A stretch of 64,000 nt of DNA. Origin: Panaeolus papilionaceus (Eukaryota; Basidiomycota; Agaricomycetes; Agaricales). This document shows, piece after piece, positions 40,001 to 50,604 of the stretch (its first letter is position 1; the number at the start of each line of letters is the position of its first letter). The stretch lies in NCBI GenBank assembly GCA_015501605.1, contig JADNRZ010000008.1, positions 1,178,001-1,242,000 of the forward strand, in the 5' to 3' direction. The translations under genes and the position numbers were made by a program. Below the pieces are notes generated by a model that did no database searches, was not told the DNA's origin, and saw only the letters and a program-made list of their open reading frames with translations.

Positions 40001-40323
40001 CATTTAGAGATTCTGTACGCACCTCCATGCTTTGCCAGCGACAACAACTCATCGCGCAAAAACCCAACCCTCGCTCCGGTTTTCCCTGTCAACAATAATG
40101 TTTTCGCGAGATCCAAAGACCTTGGCCAGTCATCTATAACCCTATCTCTTTGCCACGTATAACCGTTCTCTGAGTCGTCCGAGTCGTCTTTTCGCGTCTG
40201 CGAAGACGAGATCCATGATTGGATTTCAGATTTGCTCATTGTGCCTCCGCTGGCGCCCCTGGTAGCCGAAAGTTCTTTAGCCTCGAGAGCTTTGAGCTTT
40301 GCGAATGTAGTTTTCCGAGACAC
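31068..40323 (-). CDS. GCN1: GCN1-type translational activator (HEAT-repeat giant)
   Basis: A minus-strand gene of roughly 9.3 kb split by some two dozen short introns, predicted product about 2,550-2,600 residues, matching the family. HEAT repeats run through nearly all exons (for example VRTSANKSLKQFGEVI, ARATAAKALGTLVERMGE, VREAAMRAGRMVV). The block at 35576-33671 is the eEF3-like and Gcn2-binding core of the family (GMMAYCSPRQLS, KKKAAQIVGNL, GTLVERMGENYFPDL, DRQGAAQGLSEVLSGLG). GCN1 contacts stalled or collided ribosomes in the cytoplasm and with GCN20 activates the kinase Gcn2 when tRNAs are uncharged, leading to eIF2alpha phosphorylation. It appears intact, with the last exon 31307-31068. 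The start is least certain: ATG at 40323 is in a good frame (RKTTFAKLKALEAKEL), but a further exon up to about 40483 is possible. Confidence 0.93.
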
Positions 40324-41837
40324 GATGACAAAGAGTGGGAGTACTAGCAGATGATTGGGAGGGGGAACAGTAGATTACTGAGATTATTTGATACTGATGA
40401 CAGTCATCGCAAGCCGACACCAGCAAGTCAATGATCACTTTCAGAATTTTATTTCCCACGATTAAATTGGTCGATTTGGACATCTTAAAGGGCGAAGAAA
40501 AACGTCAGAAAAACCACTATTTATAGAGTGCAGAAGAACGCAAAGTGAATATGCAATCTTTTCATGCTTTAGGAAGGAAATTGGTAATATTTTATAACCT
40601 CTGCGCAGTGCCCACATTGGATCATCAAGAGGATCTATGTATTACGATTTGCAAACTTGCATCATCATGATGCTCACAACTGCGCAGGGTTGCGAGTAGT
40701 AATTCTGAAAGAAAACATGGTAAAATTGAATAAGGTTCCGTAAGTATGTGAAAGAGTAACATCGAGCTGTATTGTGGTAGAAAGCTTTGCATTTGCATTG
40801 TATTCATAACACAACAAAGCCCTCGAAAGACGCTCATTGATGTGTGGGAACAGCTGTATGGTGGCTCGGCATATCTACCGACCAGTACTATGTATTGCTC
40901 TGGGAGAGTCAAATGCGGCATGTCGACGCGTAGAGCTTGAGATCTGAAGGAAGACAGGAAGTGCAGTTTGCTGGAGCATTCGAATCACATTTGTGCGCTC
41001 ACTGTCACCACGAACTGACAGAGGGGTGGCAACAGCTTGCCATCCAATTGTGATTGGACCTCAGGCTTTTAGTGGATCCCTCCCAAGCATAAGTAGGGTT
41101 GAGCTTGGTGATAGGACCTTTACAAGTCAGCTTGCTATATGCATTTCAGGTATCGACTGGTATCTCATTTATGCAGCGTGGATACCCCACCTTCCGTGAC
41201 ACTGCGAGTTTGATGGTCTACCTGCAAATTTACATATATAAAGACGGCAGCGGTTACCAGTGAGTCCTAATTATCATAGGATGCTTTGTACCAGTCAAGA
41301 GCGGGGAGAGATATTGGCAAGATATCGAAAAGATACTCGGCTTATACAGGATAACAAAAGTATTGTGGTTGAGAAAAAAGACGCACTCAGAATTCCTACT
41401 TCAAGTTCTTGAACCAATGTCCCCGCATGAAATCTCAAGTATGTCGCACTGTATAAAAATTAAAATTATTATTATCTGAGAGCACTATCAAGACTGCATC
41501 ATCTGAATTTCGTAAGACCTGGAATACGAATAACGTCATACAAGGTCGACCACAGCTGAGTATGAGAGAGCTCACCAAACGTCATTGTGTGTCTCTGGGA
41601 GATGGGGGAGATGTGCCCAAATTGGCGTCGTCTTCAAATGTGTTATCAAATTCGTTCACAAGCACAAACCGATAGAGAAAGGTATAAACTCGAGAAAAAG
41701 CAGTAGGCACGGGCGATACTGTGTTGTATTTGTGAGGTTTAAATGTCATAAAAAATGTTCTTTTAGTAATATACAGAGAGCCCAGACCTCGCATATAAAC
41801 TAGATAGACAGTAGCACTTTCTAGAATCTAAAACAAC
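40324..41837. other. Intergenic region
   Basis: Contains the GCN1 promoter on the left and, on the right, the upstream part of the broken gene beginning at 41862. Two open frames (40625-40921 minus, 40993-41199 plus) have no motif. AT-rich patches occur around 41450-41480. Confidence 0.4.
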
Positions 41838-41861
41838 TCAATCAAACAACACTTCATACAA

Positions 41862-42643
41862 ATGTCTAACACTACCCTTCCAGGAGCGACTACCCAGTAA
41901 GTCCAAATATGCTTCCAGCCAACATTTGGCAAACTGTAACGCTGTATCCATATAGTCCGCTCCTGCCAGTGATCCAGGCCAGGCCTATACCGCGCCATCC
42001 GACGACACTGGAGGCGACAGCACTGACCCAACCCCTCGCGACGTCGCGACGACTTCCAATACATCGCCTACGAGCACAGCGGAACCGCTCGTGCCTGGTC
42101 TGATCGCAAGACCATCTACCATTGGTCTAGCAACGAAGGAATGTACGCTTCCATAGACCGTTACCTACCTGGAAAGCATTACATGGGTCCAAATCGTCTC
42201 CTGAAACAACAGGACAGCTACATAGCAGACCTGTCAGATCTCCTACACGACCTCTCTCAAGATCACCTCTGGGAGCGAGATCAATGCTGGTGTCAACCTC
42301 GGCGCTTAAGACTACGGCCATCGCGATTAACTTTCCTCCCAACTCCGAGGTTGTGTTCTACCAGAAGCGCTACAGCTTCAGGGACAGCACCACGTTCGTC
42401 AACGATGCCTGGGGACAAGAGTGGAACGCCGGGCCTTGGGGGGGCTACAACCCTCTTACAACCAAGACCAGCTACGTTGAGATCATGGCCGACGAGTACT
42501 TCACTAACAACGCTCCGCTTAACTCTGGCACTGGTTCTATTCAATGCACCTCCGTCTCACAAGCTCAACGGACCGGCACTACTAGCAAGAGGGAGAACTT
42601 GACCGGCGCTTGCAAGGACAAGCCCAGTGCCATGGGTCTTTGA
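41862..42643 (+). pseudogene. Broken copy of the 248-residue beta-rich protein gene
   Basis: Homologous along most of its length to the intact gene at 58474-59220. Visible lesions are a TGG-to-TGA change near 42200 (within the block matching WVQIVLWNN), a second in-frame stop about 10 codons later, frame changes in the first third, and a deletion of about 27 codons near 42305 with loss of frame. The last 115 codons (from about 42300) remain open and well conserved (VVFYQKRYSFRDSTTF, GPWGGYNPLTTKTSYV, KDKPSAMGL). Unlike the intact copy it starts with a short extra exon (41862-41890) followed by a putative intron with a GTAAGT donor. No functional full-length product is expected; a short C-terminal product cannot be excluded. 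Confidence 0.82.
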
Positions 42644-43166
42644 AATATGAATTCGTGAATCATTTATTCATCCGACCAACGAGGATTCGGGCTAAACAAA
42701 AGCTTCATCCTCTAGTTCAGCCTTTCTGTGTTTGATTTCTAAAATGGAGTCGACAAAACATATTTTGAGAATAGCGCTGCTGTATTTGTATTTTTCATAA
42801 AAGCTATGTTTTATCATACACTTATCACCGCTCTAGGCGGTGGCGATGAGCGCCTAAGGGTAATCAAAGGGTTTCAGCTCGTGAGATTTCATCTTTCAGC
42901 CGGGACTCAAGTACACCTGCACCATGTTTTACTAAGACTGAAATGAGGATTGAAGCAAGTTTTTATAACAAAGCAAGGTCATAATTTTTGGTTCATTTTA
43001 TTTTCTTGAAATACGTTCTAACAAGGTCCTTGATACACATCGTTGTACTGCCGAGGATTGGTGTCGAATTGACGATCAAAACCCTGAGGTGGGTGTCAGC
43101 AAAAGATGAGGGTTAATTACGGAGTCACACTACCCTCACTTCACAATTTTCTTGCAAGTTCAATGT
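42644..43166. other. Intergenic region inside duplication block A
   Basis: Between the stop of the broken gene (+) and the stop of the small secreted protein gene (-). No gene seen. It has no clear partner in copy 2, where the corresponding interval is shorter. Confidence 0.4.
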
Positions 43167-43403
43167 TCAACAGAAGGTCTGGCAGCACTGCCAGCATCCG
43201 TCGCATCCATTGAGGAATGAACCCAATGGACACATAGGAGGGTTAATGTAGCAAACGGCATCACAAAGCATCTTTGGGTATGATGCAAACCCTGGACCTG
43301 CTAGCGGTGTGACCTGGGGGAGGTTGGCTGCCGCGGGCACTGATCCACCGACGACGCCCAAGGCGGAGGCGAGGAGGGCAGGAATGACGATAGAGAGCTG
43401 CAT
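43167..43403 (-). CDS. Small secreted cysteine-rich protein
   Basis: A 78-residue product with a typical signal peptide (MQLSIVIPALLASALGVVGG) followed by a short Pro-rich stretch and a mature part with eight Cys in the last 35 residues (CDAVCYINPPMCPLG, GCDGCWQCCQTFC). No intron is needed. Size, signal and Cys content fit the small secreted protein class common in mushrooms and other fungi, whose members include defence peptides, effectors and wall proteins; no specific family is recognised. The ATG at 43403 is chosen because it begins the signal peptide; an upstream in-frame ATG would spoil it. In the duplicated region near 59.5 kb only the first few codons of this gene survive. Confidence 0.75.
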   Translation of the reverse strand: MQLSIVIPALLASALGVVGGSVPAAANLPQVTPLAGPGFASYPKMLCDAVCYINPPMCPLGSFLNGCDGCWQCCQTFC

Positions 43404-44295
43404 TATACTAAACCGAAATATCAGTAAGCGGTTAAATTTTGAAGCCAAGAAATTGCACTCACATCTTGTGTAGGTCAATGGGAGGCCTTATCTGCCATCA
43501 AATGCTCTTGAATTACTGCGTTTTATCACATTCTTACCTCAGGGGTGACCTACTGTAGCGGTGGATTATTCTGCAAAGAATCATTTCGAAAAGACTTGGA
43601 TTGTATAGATGAGCAAAGTCCGAGGTCATGGGACTACTGGGATGCCTTACCTGTCATTATGTATCCTGTAGCGAATGATATCCTTCGGCGTATGCTTGAT
43701 GAACGCTGTGGACTGAGACCCAGGCTGCCCACAAGCGCGCGTCTGGGACAGTGCTACAAGTATAGCAATATTTTACCTGTTTAAATTCCTAAAAATAACA
43801 GGTGCTGCGCATGGAAACCCACCTTGTAATTTTACGATATTGCAAATGATCTGCGCACCATACGGCTTGCATATTCCCAGGTGTTCGACAACCTCCTACG
43901 TGGAGCATATCGAAATCCGAAAGTCCGAGTGAGCACTAACAAGTCTCGTCAGGTCCCTTGAGTACAGATCGCAGAGGCGGTGGGTCGCGGCGTATAAATG
44001 GTTACGATGAGCGAACTATTGACGTTGTGCTTTTGAATGGTTTCTTCCACGACGTCAAAATCGACGAGAGTTCAGTCAAAGATGAGGTACTTTGGGTAGG
44101 GGTCAAGCTTATGAGGTACAATCAGACCATTCTACATGGAATCAGTTTTTAAAAGGATTTGGACGAATGTAATTGGGACCTGTGGAAAACTTGGTTCATC
44201 GTTGAATTTTTTTTCGATGGTTTGCGTCGAGTCATCGCAACATGCTGACGCTGAACGGCCATTGCCGAATCTCTTTCCCACAGCCAAGTTTGACC
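43404..44295. other. Intergenic region with unassigned frames
   Basis: The first 190 bases belong to duplication A. Two plus-strand frames (43545-43784 and 43958-44152) look mildly protein-like but have no motif and cannot be joined convincingly. Possibly decayed sequence. Confidence 0.35.
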
Positions 44296-44899
44296 ATGAG
44301 TAATTCAAAATTCACAACACCTCCTTGTCCATCGACAACATGCGTTGATCTAAATAACATGCAATTTTGTTCAAAATCAGTGTAATTCGTTTTCAGCGCA
44401 GTATCACCGAGGATAGCTTCCTTGCATCGCCTTGCCTATCCTTAGATGCTACCTATACAACGTTCTTGAATTCGCGGGACCTTGGCGCATCATCTCGCCA
44501 TCATCGTCAAGGCTCAATATACAGTGTTATTTTGGTCAATCTTTGCCAAGTACTGTCTAGATATGGCACATTTTCTAATTTTGTGAGTAGCATCTCCCTA
44601 TCTTGTGTTATATCGCTTCACTGACCACATGCTCAGTGGTTGGGAGGTGGAAATTGATGGATCCTTCGTGGGCGCACATCCTTTCTATCAATGGGTTATT
44701 TTTGATTCAATTTCAGGGTAAAAAAAGTCAAGTATAAGCCTCGCTAATGTGCACCTCACTTCCATACAGTTTATTAAACTTCGGGGCAGAAAAACTGGTC
44801 CCGTCAACGGGGAGAATCGAGGATATATCCGATGTCCACCCTTCAGAGACGGACATTTGGTGCAGAATCTCTCTCATTAAGCGTGGCACTCCAAGATGA
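44296..44899 (+). pseudogene. Unknown gene, probably with a frame break
   Basis: Coding-like blocks follow each other: a short first exon from the ATG at 44296 (MSNSKFTTPPCPSTTC), a second exon after the acceptor near 44397 (RSITEDSFLASPCLSLDATY, then SRYGTFSNF), a third (GWEVEIDGSFVGAHPFYQW) and a last exon (LLNFGAEKLVPSTGRIEDIS, then DIWCRISLIKRGTPR and stop at 44899). Exons 3 and 4 join in phase with a good intron, and exons 1 and 2 can be joined. The exon 2-3 junction, however, is off by one base with the obvious GTGAGT donor. Either a frameshift has disabled it or I have missed the true splice sites. The family is not recognised. Confidence 0.42.
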
Positions 44900-45019
44900 A
44901 GCGTCGGTGTATGCGTGTCACCCTTTTAGCTCGAGGCTTACACTATTCTTCGACCTTCCTAGAACCATTTGATTTTATCCATGCCCCGAGGTTTGAAGTG
45001 GTATGTACACAGTTGTGGG

Positions 45020-45753
45020 GCCTATTAGCCGTCTTGATGATCCTCTATAGATATCATCATACCAGAAGCGTCCGTGAAATTGTGGGCTCGGAGATTTCAC
45101 GCCCATCGGAAAGAGAAGTATTGGAAAAGAATGTTGCCCATACTGCACAGAGATGCTGAGGCCTTCCTATAATTTTGATTTCTTCGGTAATATGCGGATG
45201 CGTCGCAACACTTGCAACGTTCTACATCGAATCCACAGCGAGCTCTGACGCGGGGCGGCATGGGGATCGCGGATATACTTTTTCACGCGGATGTTGATGG
45301 TACTTGTACAGTACAATGATTGAACGTGCTATTTCAGAACATTTCCTCCGACAATGTCAACGCCAGGATACGCTGCTTCCCATCTGGTCGACCAAACCGG
45401 GATATGGAACACTCACCAAACCTGGTCCATATACAATAGCTTGGGTGAGTATATACTGCATACAACACGCATTGTATTAACCAGCATCTGATGTGAATTA
45501 GACAAGAACTTCAAGGTGACTTGTTGGGGAAACCCCGGGCCTCCGAGTAAAGCAAGCAAGCAAACGCACCTAGCTATCGCGCTTTGCCTCCGCGAAACTG
45601 AGATTTGATCCACCGCGCCATCTTACTCTTCAATACACGCCTTATCTACCTATACATTAAACCTGAAAACGCCCAAGAGCCCATCCCTCGCAAATACTTC
45701 CTCCTGATGAACGCGACTTCGACGCTCGCTAAGAACTCCCTTATCTCCGTCAT
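45020..45753. repeat. Segmental duplication B, copy 1 (partner 53375-53767)
   Basis: 45020-45170 matches 53375-53525 (shared stretches GAAGCGTCCGTGAAATTGTG and GGAGATTTCACGCCCATCGG), and 45505-45753 matches 53530-53767 (shared CAAGAACTTCAAGGTGACTT). About 330 bases present here between the two matching parts are missing in copy 2. Copy 1 contains an intact small gene; copy 2 has only its last exon. Confidence 0.85.
45354..45608 (+). CDS. Small orphan protein, two exons
   Basis: ATG at 45354 opens an exon to 45444; a 57-nt intron with good ends joins in phase to 45502-45608, giving 65 residues (MSTPGYAASHLVDQTGIWN, then FKVTCWGNPGPPSKASKQTH). There is no signal peptide and no family I recognise; Trp, Gly and Pro are frequent. 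The intron and the survival of the coding frame support a real gene. The second exon is also open in the 53.5-kb copy, with a few substitutions, which suggests it was coding at the time of duplication. Function unknown. Confidence 0.5.
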
Positions 45754-46529
45754 ACCACGTGAGGAACAGGAGAATCGTCGGGATTGCGGATCGACGATGG
45801 CCGCTGAGTTTGACGTCTCATCTCATTTCACTATTGAGCAATATCTACAGGTACGCAGCGACTCAAGGAAACACAAAGGAAGGACACGAATGCTTGCCTA
45901 CCTGTTTGTACCCCTATGTTTGACTCAACGTGACCTACCCAGTCATTGCGTACCGCCACTTGTTTTGAGGTTGAACTACAACCGCCATCATCACCAGCAC
46001 AACTCACCCTGTCGCTCTATCACAACCTCTAGCTCATCCCATTGTCTCCCATTTTCAGGGCTGTCAAGTCCTGTGCTCCTGCCCCCAGTTGCACTTAATC
46101 TCCCGACGCAGCGCAAACGGCGAAATGTCGGACCCCTATTTGGGAAAAATCGGATGGCGTTATATAAAGAATCGCAAGGGCAAAACGGCTCTGCCAATCC
46201 CCTCTTGTCTAGCCCCCCACCCACAAAATCTTGCTATTCAATCTCCGGTGAGACGCGCCTGAACGGACGGTCCCTCCCCCTTTAGGTTATAACATACCTC
46301 AGGAGAATTTGTGAAAACCTCGGGTGAGTCCAAGTTGCTTCCGCGCGTCCTCTCGGGTGGAAATTTTACCTTTGTTCGACCCGCGTAGGCGCACGAAAGG
46401 CCTCGGAGAGATAGACGTCATTGTTACTGATACTCTTCTTTCTCCGTCTTCGATAGATAATCGGAATCGCCGGCTCATATAAAGAAACCCTCGACGCGAT
46501 CAACTCACAACACCCCAGTAGCATCAAGC
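45609..46529. other. Upstream region of the lactonase gene
   Basis: The first 145 bases belong to duplication B. A long plus-strand frame (45605-46285) is open but of low protein quality (repetitive His/Pro/Ser composition) and I do not call it. The end of the region contains a TATA-type element close to the lactonase start. Confidence 0.45.
46478..46483 (+). promoter_or_regulatory. TATA-like element of the lactonase gene
   Basis: A TATAAA hexamer lies 47 bases upstream of the ATG at 46530, a plausible distance for a short 5'UTR. Not tested against a transcription start. Confidence 0.45.
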
Positions 46530-47752
46530 ATGGTTCATCGCATCCTCGTCGCCTCATACACCAACGACATAGTCACGCTCACGTTCGATCCCGACACATC
46601 GAGCTTATCCGTGTCGTCGTCCATCGAAGTCGGATTCCACCCTTCATGGATCACCGCCAATCCCAAGCATCATCCGGGCGTTGTGTGGACTGGCCTCGAG
46701 CAACCTGAGGGAAAGGTGCTAGCGCTAAAGTACGATGAGGAGGGTAAATTGGAGAAATTGGCTGAAGCGGAGAGTGCGGGGCATTCGCCGTGCTCGTTGT
46801 TGGCGTTGAAAGATGAGGTTCTTGTTGCGAATGTACGTTGTCGTCGATTCAATTTATTCATTCGATCTTAACCCACCTATCTATTTAGTACATGTCAGGC
46901 ACAATCGGAAGCCTCAGCATCTCACCCTCCAACCCCAATATCCTGCCCCCCACGACTGCATCAGTGCAGCTGAGCGGTACCGGGCCAAACAAGGACCGTC
47001 AGGAGGGGTCGCACCCGCATCAGGTTGTGTACCATGAGGAGTACGAGGAGCTGCTTGTCCCTGATCTCGGTGCGGATGCGGTGTATAGGCTGAAGCGGTC
47101 CCCGAAGGACGCCAGCTGGAAGTTGGTGGGACACATTGGGTTCGAGGCGGGTGGTGGGCCGAGGCATGTTGTGGTGTATGGTATGTTCGTCTCTTTTAAC
47201 TCTACCCATCCCCTACGCCCTTCCCAATCTCATTCTAATATATTCGAACCCCTATCTCACTGACATCAAACAGAAAACTCCCTCTTCACACTCCTCGAAC
47301 TCTCCTCAAAAGTCGTCCGCCACACCTTCCCCCCTCTTCCAGCGCTCCCCAAACTTATCAAATCAACACCAACAATGTCAAACCCCCAACCTACACCCAA
47401 CGACATGCTCGCCGCCGAAATCTACATCCCGCAACCTAACAAAACCTACCCAACACCCTACCTCTACCTCTCCAACCGGAACGATCCATCCCCCGAAGGC
47501 GACCTCATTTCCATATTCGCCATCACCGATAGCGAGGGTAAAGACGGCTTGGAGCTGGTTAATGAGATCAGAACAGGTCTGAAACATGTTCGTGGGATGG
47601 TGTTTGGAGGCGAGGATGACAAGTACGTTGTGGTGGGAGGGGCGAATGGGGGAGGTGTGAAGGTGTTTGAGAGGGTGGAGGGCGGGAGGGGATTGAGGCT
47701 TGTGAGTGCGTGTGAGGGCGTGCAGGGGCCGACTGGGTTTTTGTGGCTTTAG
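46530..47752 (+). CDS. Seven-bladed beta-propeller lactonase / carboxymuconate cyclase family
   Basis: Three exons (46530-46832, 46889-47180, 47274-47752) join in phase to 357 residues. The sequence matches the lactonase beta-propeller family that includes 6-phosphogluconolactonase and the fungal carboxy-cis,cis-muconate lactonising enzyme: the start ILVASYTNDIVTLTFD, then FHPSWITANPKHHPGVVWTG, HPHQVVY, VPDLGADAVYRL, GGGPRHVVVY, YLYLSNRND and the C-terminal blade (RGMVFGG, GPTGFLWL). Such enzymes open or close lactone rings of sugar acids or ring-cleavage products; the family does not fix the substrate. No targeting signal is visible, so probably cytosolic. It is convergent with the CoA-transferase (331 bp between stop codons) and close to the PrpF gene, suggesting a catabolic group. 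Codon use becomes G-rich toward the end, as in the next genes. Confidence 0.85.
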
Positions 47753-48083
47753 ATGTGGTGGGGGTTGAGCTATCTATGATTAAAAATGGAAGGGGGAGGG
47801 AAGAAATAGTAGTGGTGGGTCGTGTGGAGGTGTGGACACTTGGGTTTGAATTCCTTTCGAATGTCTCGTCTGTATCGAATGTCGCTGTATCGTGTGCTGT
47901 CGCTACGCTTCCGTCTCGCTCTCGTCGTGCTGATCGAATGCAGAACCCAAAAATTCAATTTAAATATTTCAATTATGTATTACACCTCGTTCTGTTTGTG
48001 CTGTGTATCTATTCGAAATTCGATTTATTTATGTATTCATGCATGTCCTTCGAATCATTGTATGTTTCAACAACGCCAGCGAA
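47753..48083. other. Short intergenic region between convergent 3' ends
   Basis: Holds the 3' ends of the lactonase (+) and CoA-transferase (-) genes. No frame of interest; no repeat recognised. Confidence 0.45.
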
Positions 48084-50604
48084 TCACCTAACGACTCCCT
48101 CCCTCCTCAACTCCTCAATCTCCCCCTCACTCATCCCCGCAACATCACGCAACACCTCCGTCGTATGTTCTCCCAAATCTGGGCCTGCCCATCTCGGCTG
48201 GCCGTCCACGCCCGAGAGAACAGGGAACGTGGACTGCATTTTGAGCGTGTAGCCTTCTTGGTCTTGCTCTTCGTTGTCCTCCTCAGGCTCCTCATTGCCT
48301 TCCGCTTTCCCATGATCAAGACTCCGGCTCTGGCTCTGAGCGCCCCTCTGCCCCCCAACTCTCACCTCCCTCACACTCCCCCTCCCCACCACCCACTCCT
48401 CCCGCACCACCTCCCTTACACTAACCACTCTCCCCACAGGAACCCCCACCTCGTTCATCTTGTCAACGACCTCATCCACAGTCCGCTCCTTCGTCCACTC
48501 ACTAATCGCCTCCTCAATCTCAGCCTGGCGTTCGACGCGCAGGGCGTTGGATGAGTAGAGGGGAGAGGTAAGGTCAGGGCGGGAGATGGCGTGCATGAGG
48601 CGGATGTAGATGGAGTCGCCATTGGCGCCTATGACGATGTAGGAGTATTTAGGGGGACCAGATGAGGGAGTCGAGGGGGCTGAGGGAGTCGAGGAGGGCG
48701 ATGGGAGGCACGGATATGCATTGGTGGGTACTATTCCTGTTACGGAAGATCCGGAGGGACCTCGTATCTTTTTCGATGCAATGCATGGTGGGGTTGGTAA
48801 GCACGGCGTGGAGAGATAGGCGCGTGGGTAGGTTATGTGTGGGTTAGATAAGTTAGTAAGTAAACGATGTTTAAAGGTGTTTATATTGGATAAGATAAAG
48901 AGAAAAGATAAAGAGATAGGAATAATCGAGGCAAAGGTATGGTGGTACATGACCCTCGATACCCAGAGCTCATAGAAAAGGAAACTGCGGACCCTCGAAA
49001 GGACGCGTGAGGCCCGAAGAATAAGCCTCAGAGGGGAGAAGAAGATAAGATAAGGAACGAAACGCAATGATAAGGGAAAACGATAGAGAACAGAAGAGAA
49101 AAAGGGGGAGTGTTCGATTAAATTAAAATATAGACGCCGATATCAATGAATACGCTATCGAGCCGCAACGCGTGGTGCAACGTGATTGAATAAGGGGCGT
49201 ATTCATTGCGCAATGTGGTTCGAAAGATACCGAGGCAGTGCCCTCATCAAGTGGGAAGGAAGAGCAAAGGAAAAGAGCAAAGGAATCGAATCGAGATACA
49301 CCCCCCAAAAAACACATCAAAAAAATCAATCGAAAGCTCACCTTTCCCTTCCTATCATACTCCGGAATAATCCCCTCCATAAGGTTAAGCATGCTGTTTT
49401 CAATTATCTCAGTATACCACCGCATACACACAACTTACCGGGATTTTGGATACGCACCTTTCAACAATACTAACATCCACAATCCTGCCTGCGAACTCTT
49501 TTCCCTCCCCGTCGGTCTGCTTTTTGCGTTGTCGTGCGAGGAGAGCTAGAACCTGGTATCAAACATCGTTACCGTCATCAACCCCAGATTGAACTAGGCT
49601 AAAAGGAAGCAACGCACCGTCCCAAACGCAGCATGCAACCCTGCAACACTATCTCCCAAGCTAATATTCGGCCTCACAGGTGCTCCGACGAGGTTCCCGT
49701 GTTCGTCTGGGTAGCCGTTGATGTACCTTTCGTCGTAGGTTTAGTGAATGACGTCAGTATGAAAATAGAGCCCATATATCAAGGAATAAAGATAAAAACA
49801 AAGTCCATCAAACAAAAAATAACAATAGGAGTGTCGAAGTAAAGCAAAGTGAATTGAATAAACCATACAACTCACCTAAACCCCGACTCAGCCTCACACA
49901 CCGACGCATACCCCGGCCGATGCGCCCATGGCCCCGTCTGGCCATAACCACTTACGCGCGTATAGATCAGATCAGGGTTGTATGGGTGAATATCAGCGGG
50001 TCCGAGGCCCCATTTCTCCAATGCTGATCGTAAAAACATCAGTCCTCTCCAACTGCATACACGGACGGGAGCACTCACTCCCCGGCTTAAAATTCTCCAA
50101 CACCACATCCACCTTCCCCTTCCCCTCCCCTCTCATTAATGCCCTAACCACCCCCCTCCCCCTCTCATCCTTCAAATCCACCCCCACACTCTTCTTATTC
50201 CGTCCTAAACTCCTAAACCAAGGCCCTGTCCCGTCCTCATCCACCTCCCTCCACGTACGGAGTGGGTCGCCGCCCGTGGGGGGTTCAATTTTTATGATTT
50301 CGGCGCCGAATTGACTGAGGAGAGGTAAGTGGGGAGTTGGGAGAGAGGGAAGGAGACGAAGAGGAGGACACACTCACCCCAACAGTTGCCCTGCAAACGG
50401 CCCCGCGATAAGTTGACCCAACTCAAGGACTCTGATGCCTTTCAACGGGAGGTCTGGTTCCGCATCTACTTCTGTCTCAGCGTGTTTCGAGGACTTGGAG
50501 CTTGAGTATCTCAGATGTGAGATAGTAACAAGAGATGATGAGAGTGATTTGGGATAATCATAATGGTGCTTGAGACGACGCAGAGAGGAGGCTGATCGAA
50601 GCAT
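48084..50604 (-). CDS. Class III CoA-transferase (CaiB/BaiF), probably mitochondrial
   Basis: Minus-strand gene with about seven exons; the first is 50604-50378 and the last ends at 48084. The N-terminus (MLRSASSLRRLKHHYDYPKS, Arg/Ser-rich, no acids) looks like a mitochondrial presequence. The family core follows: LKGIRVLELGQLIAGPFAGQ, FGAEIIKIEPP, GDPLRTWR, RNKKSVGVDLK, VLENFKPG, IYTRVSGYGQTGP, then RPNISLGDSVAGLHAAFG, which carries the conserved catalytic Asp (GDS). The long C-terminal exon (48084 to about 48800) holds YSYIVIGANGDSIYIRLM and a low-complexity acidic insert before the family end (WAGPDLGEHTTEVLRD). It moves CoA between carboxylic acids; the nearest animal relative by pattern is the mitochondrial glutarate/dicarboxylate enzyme SUGCT, so a dicarboxylate substrate is inferred. 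A copy of its first exon lies at 53781-54004. Confidence 0.85.

Larger units (their letters stand above)
41838..43590. repeat. Segmental duplication A, copy 1 (partner 58450-59670)
   Basis: Reading both stretches side by side, 41838-42643 matches 58450-59220, from the 5'UTR (CAACACTTCA) through the coding region to the stop codon. 43380-43590 matches 59462-59670, including the shared stretches TTTTATCAC and TTACCTCAGGGGTGACCTA. Copies are clearly diverged by substitutions and indels. Copy 1 keeps a small secreted protein gene that copy 2 lacks; copy 2 keeps the intact 248-residue gene that is broken here. Confidence 0.8.

Noticed and set aside
45605..46285. 226-codon plus-strand frame upstream of the lactonase
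   Set aside because: Starts inside duplication B, poor protein-like composition, no family pattern; more likely promoter sequence.
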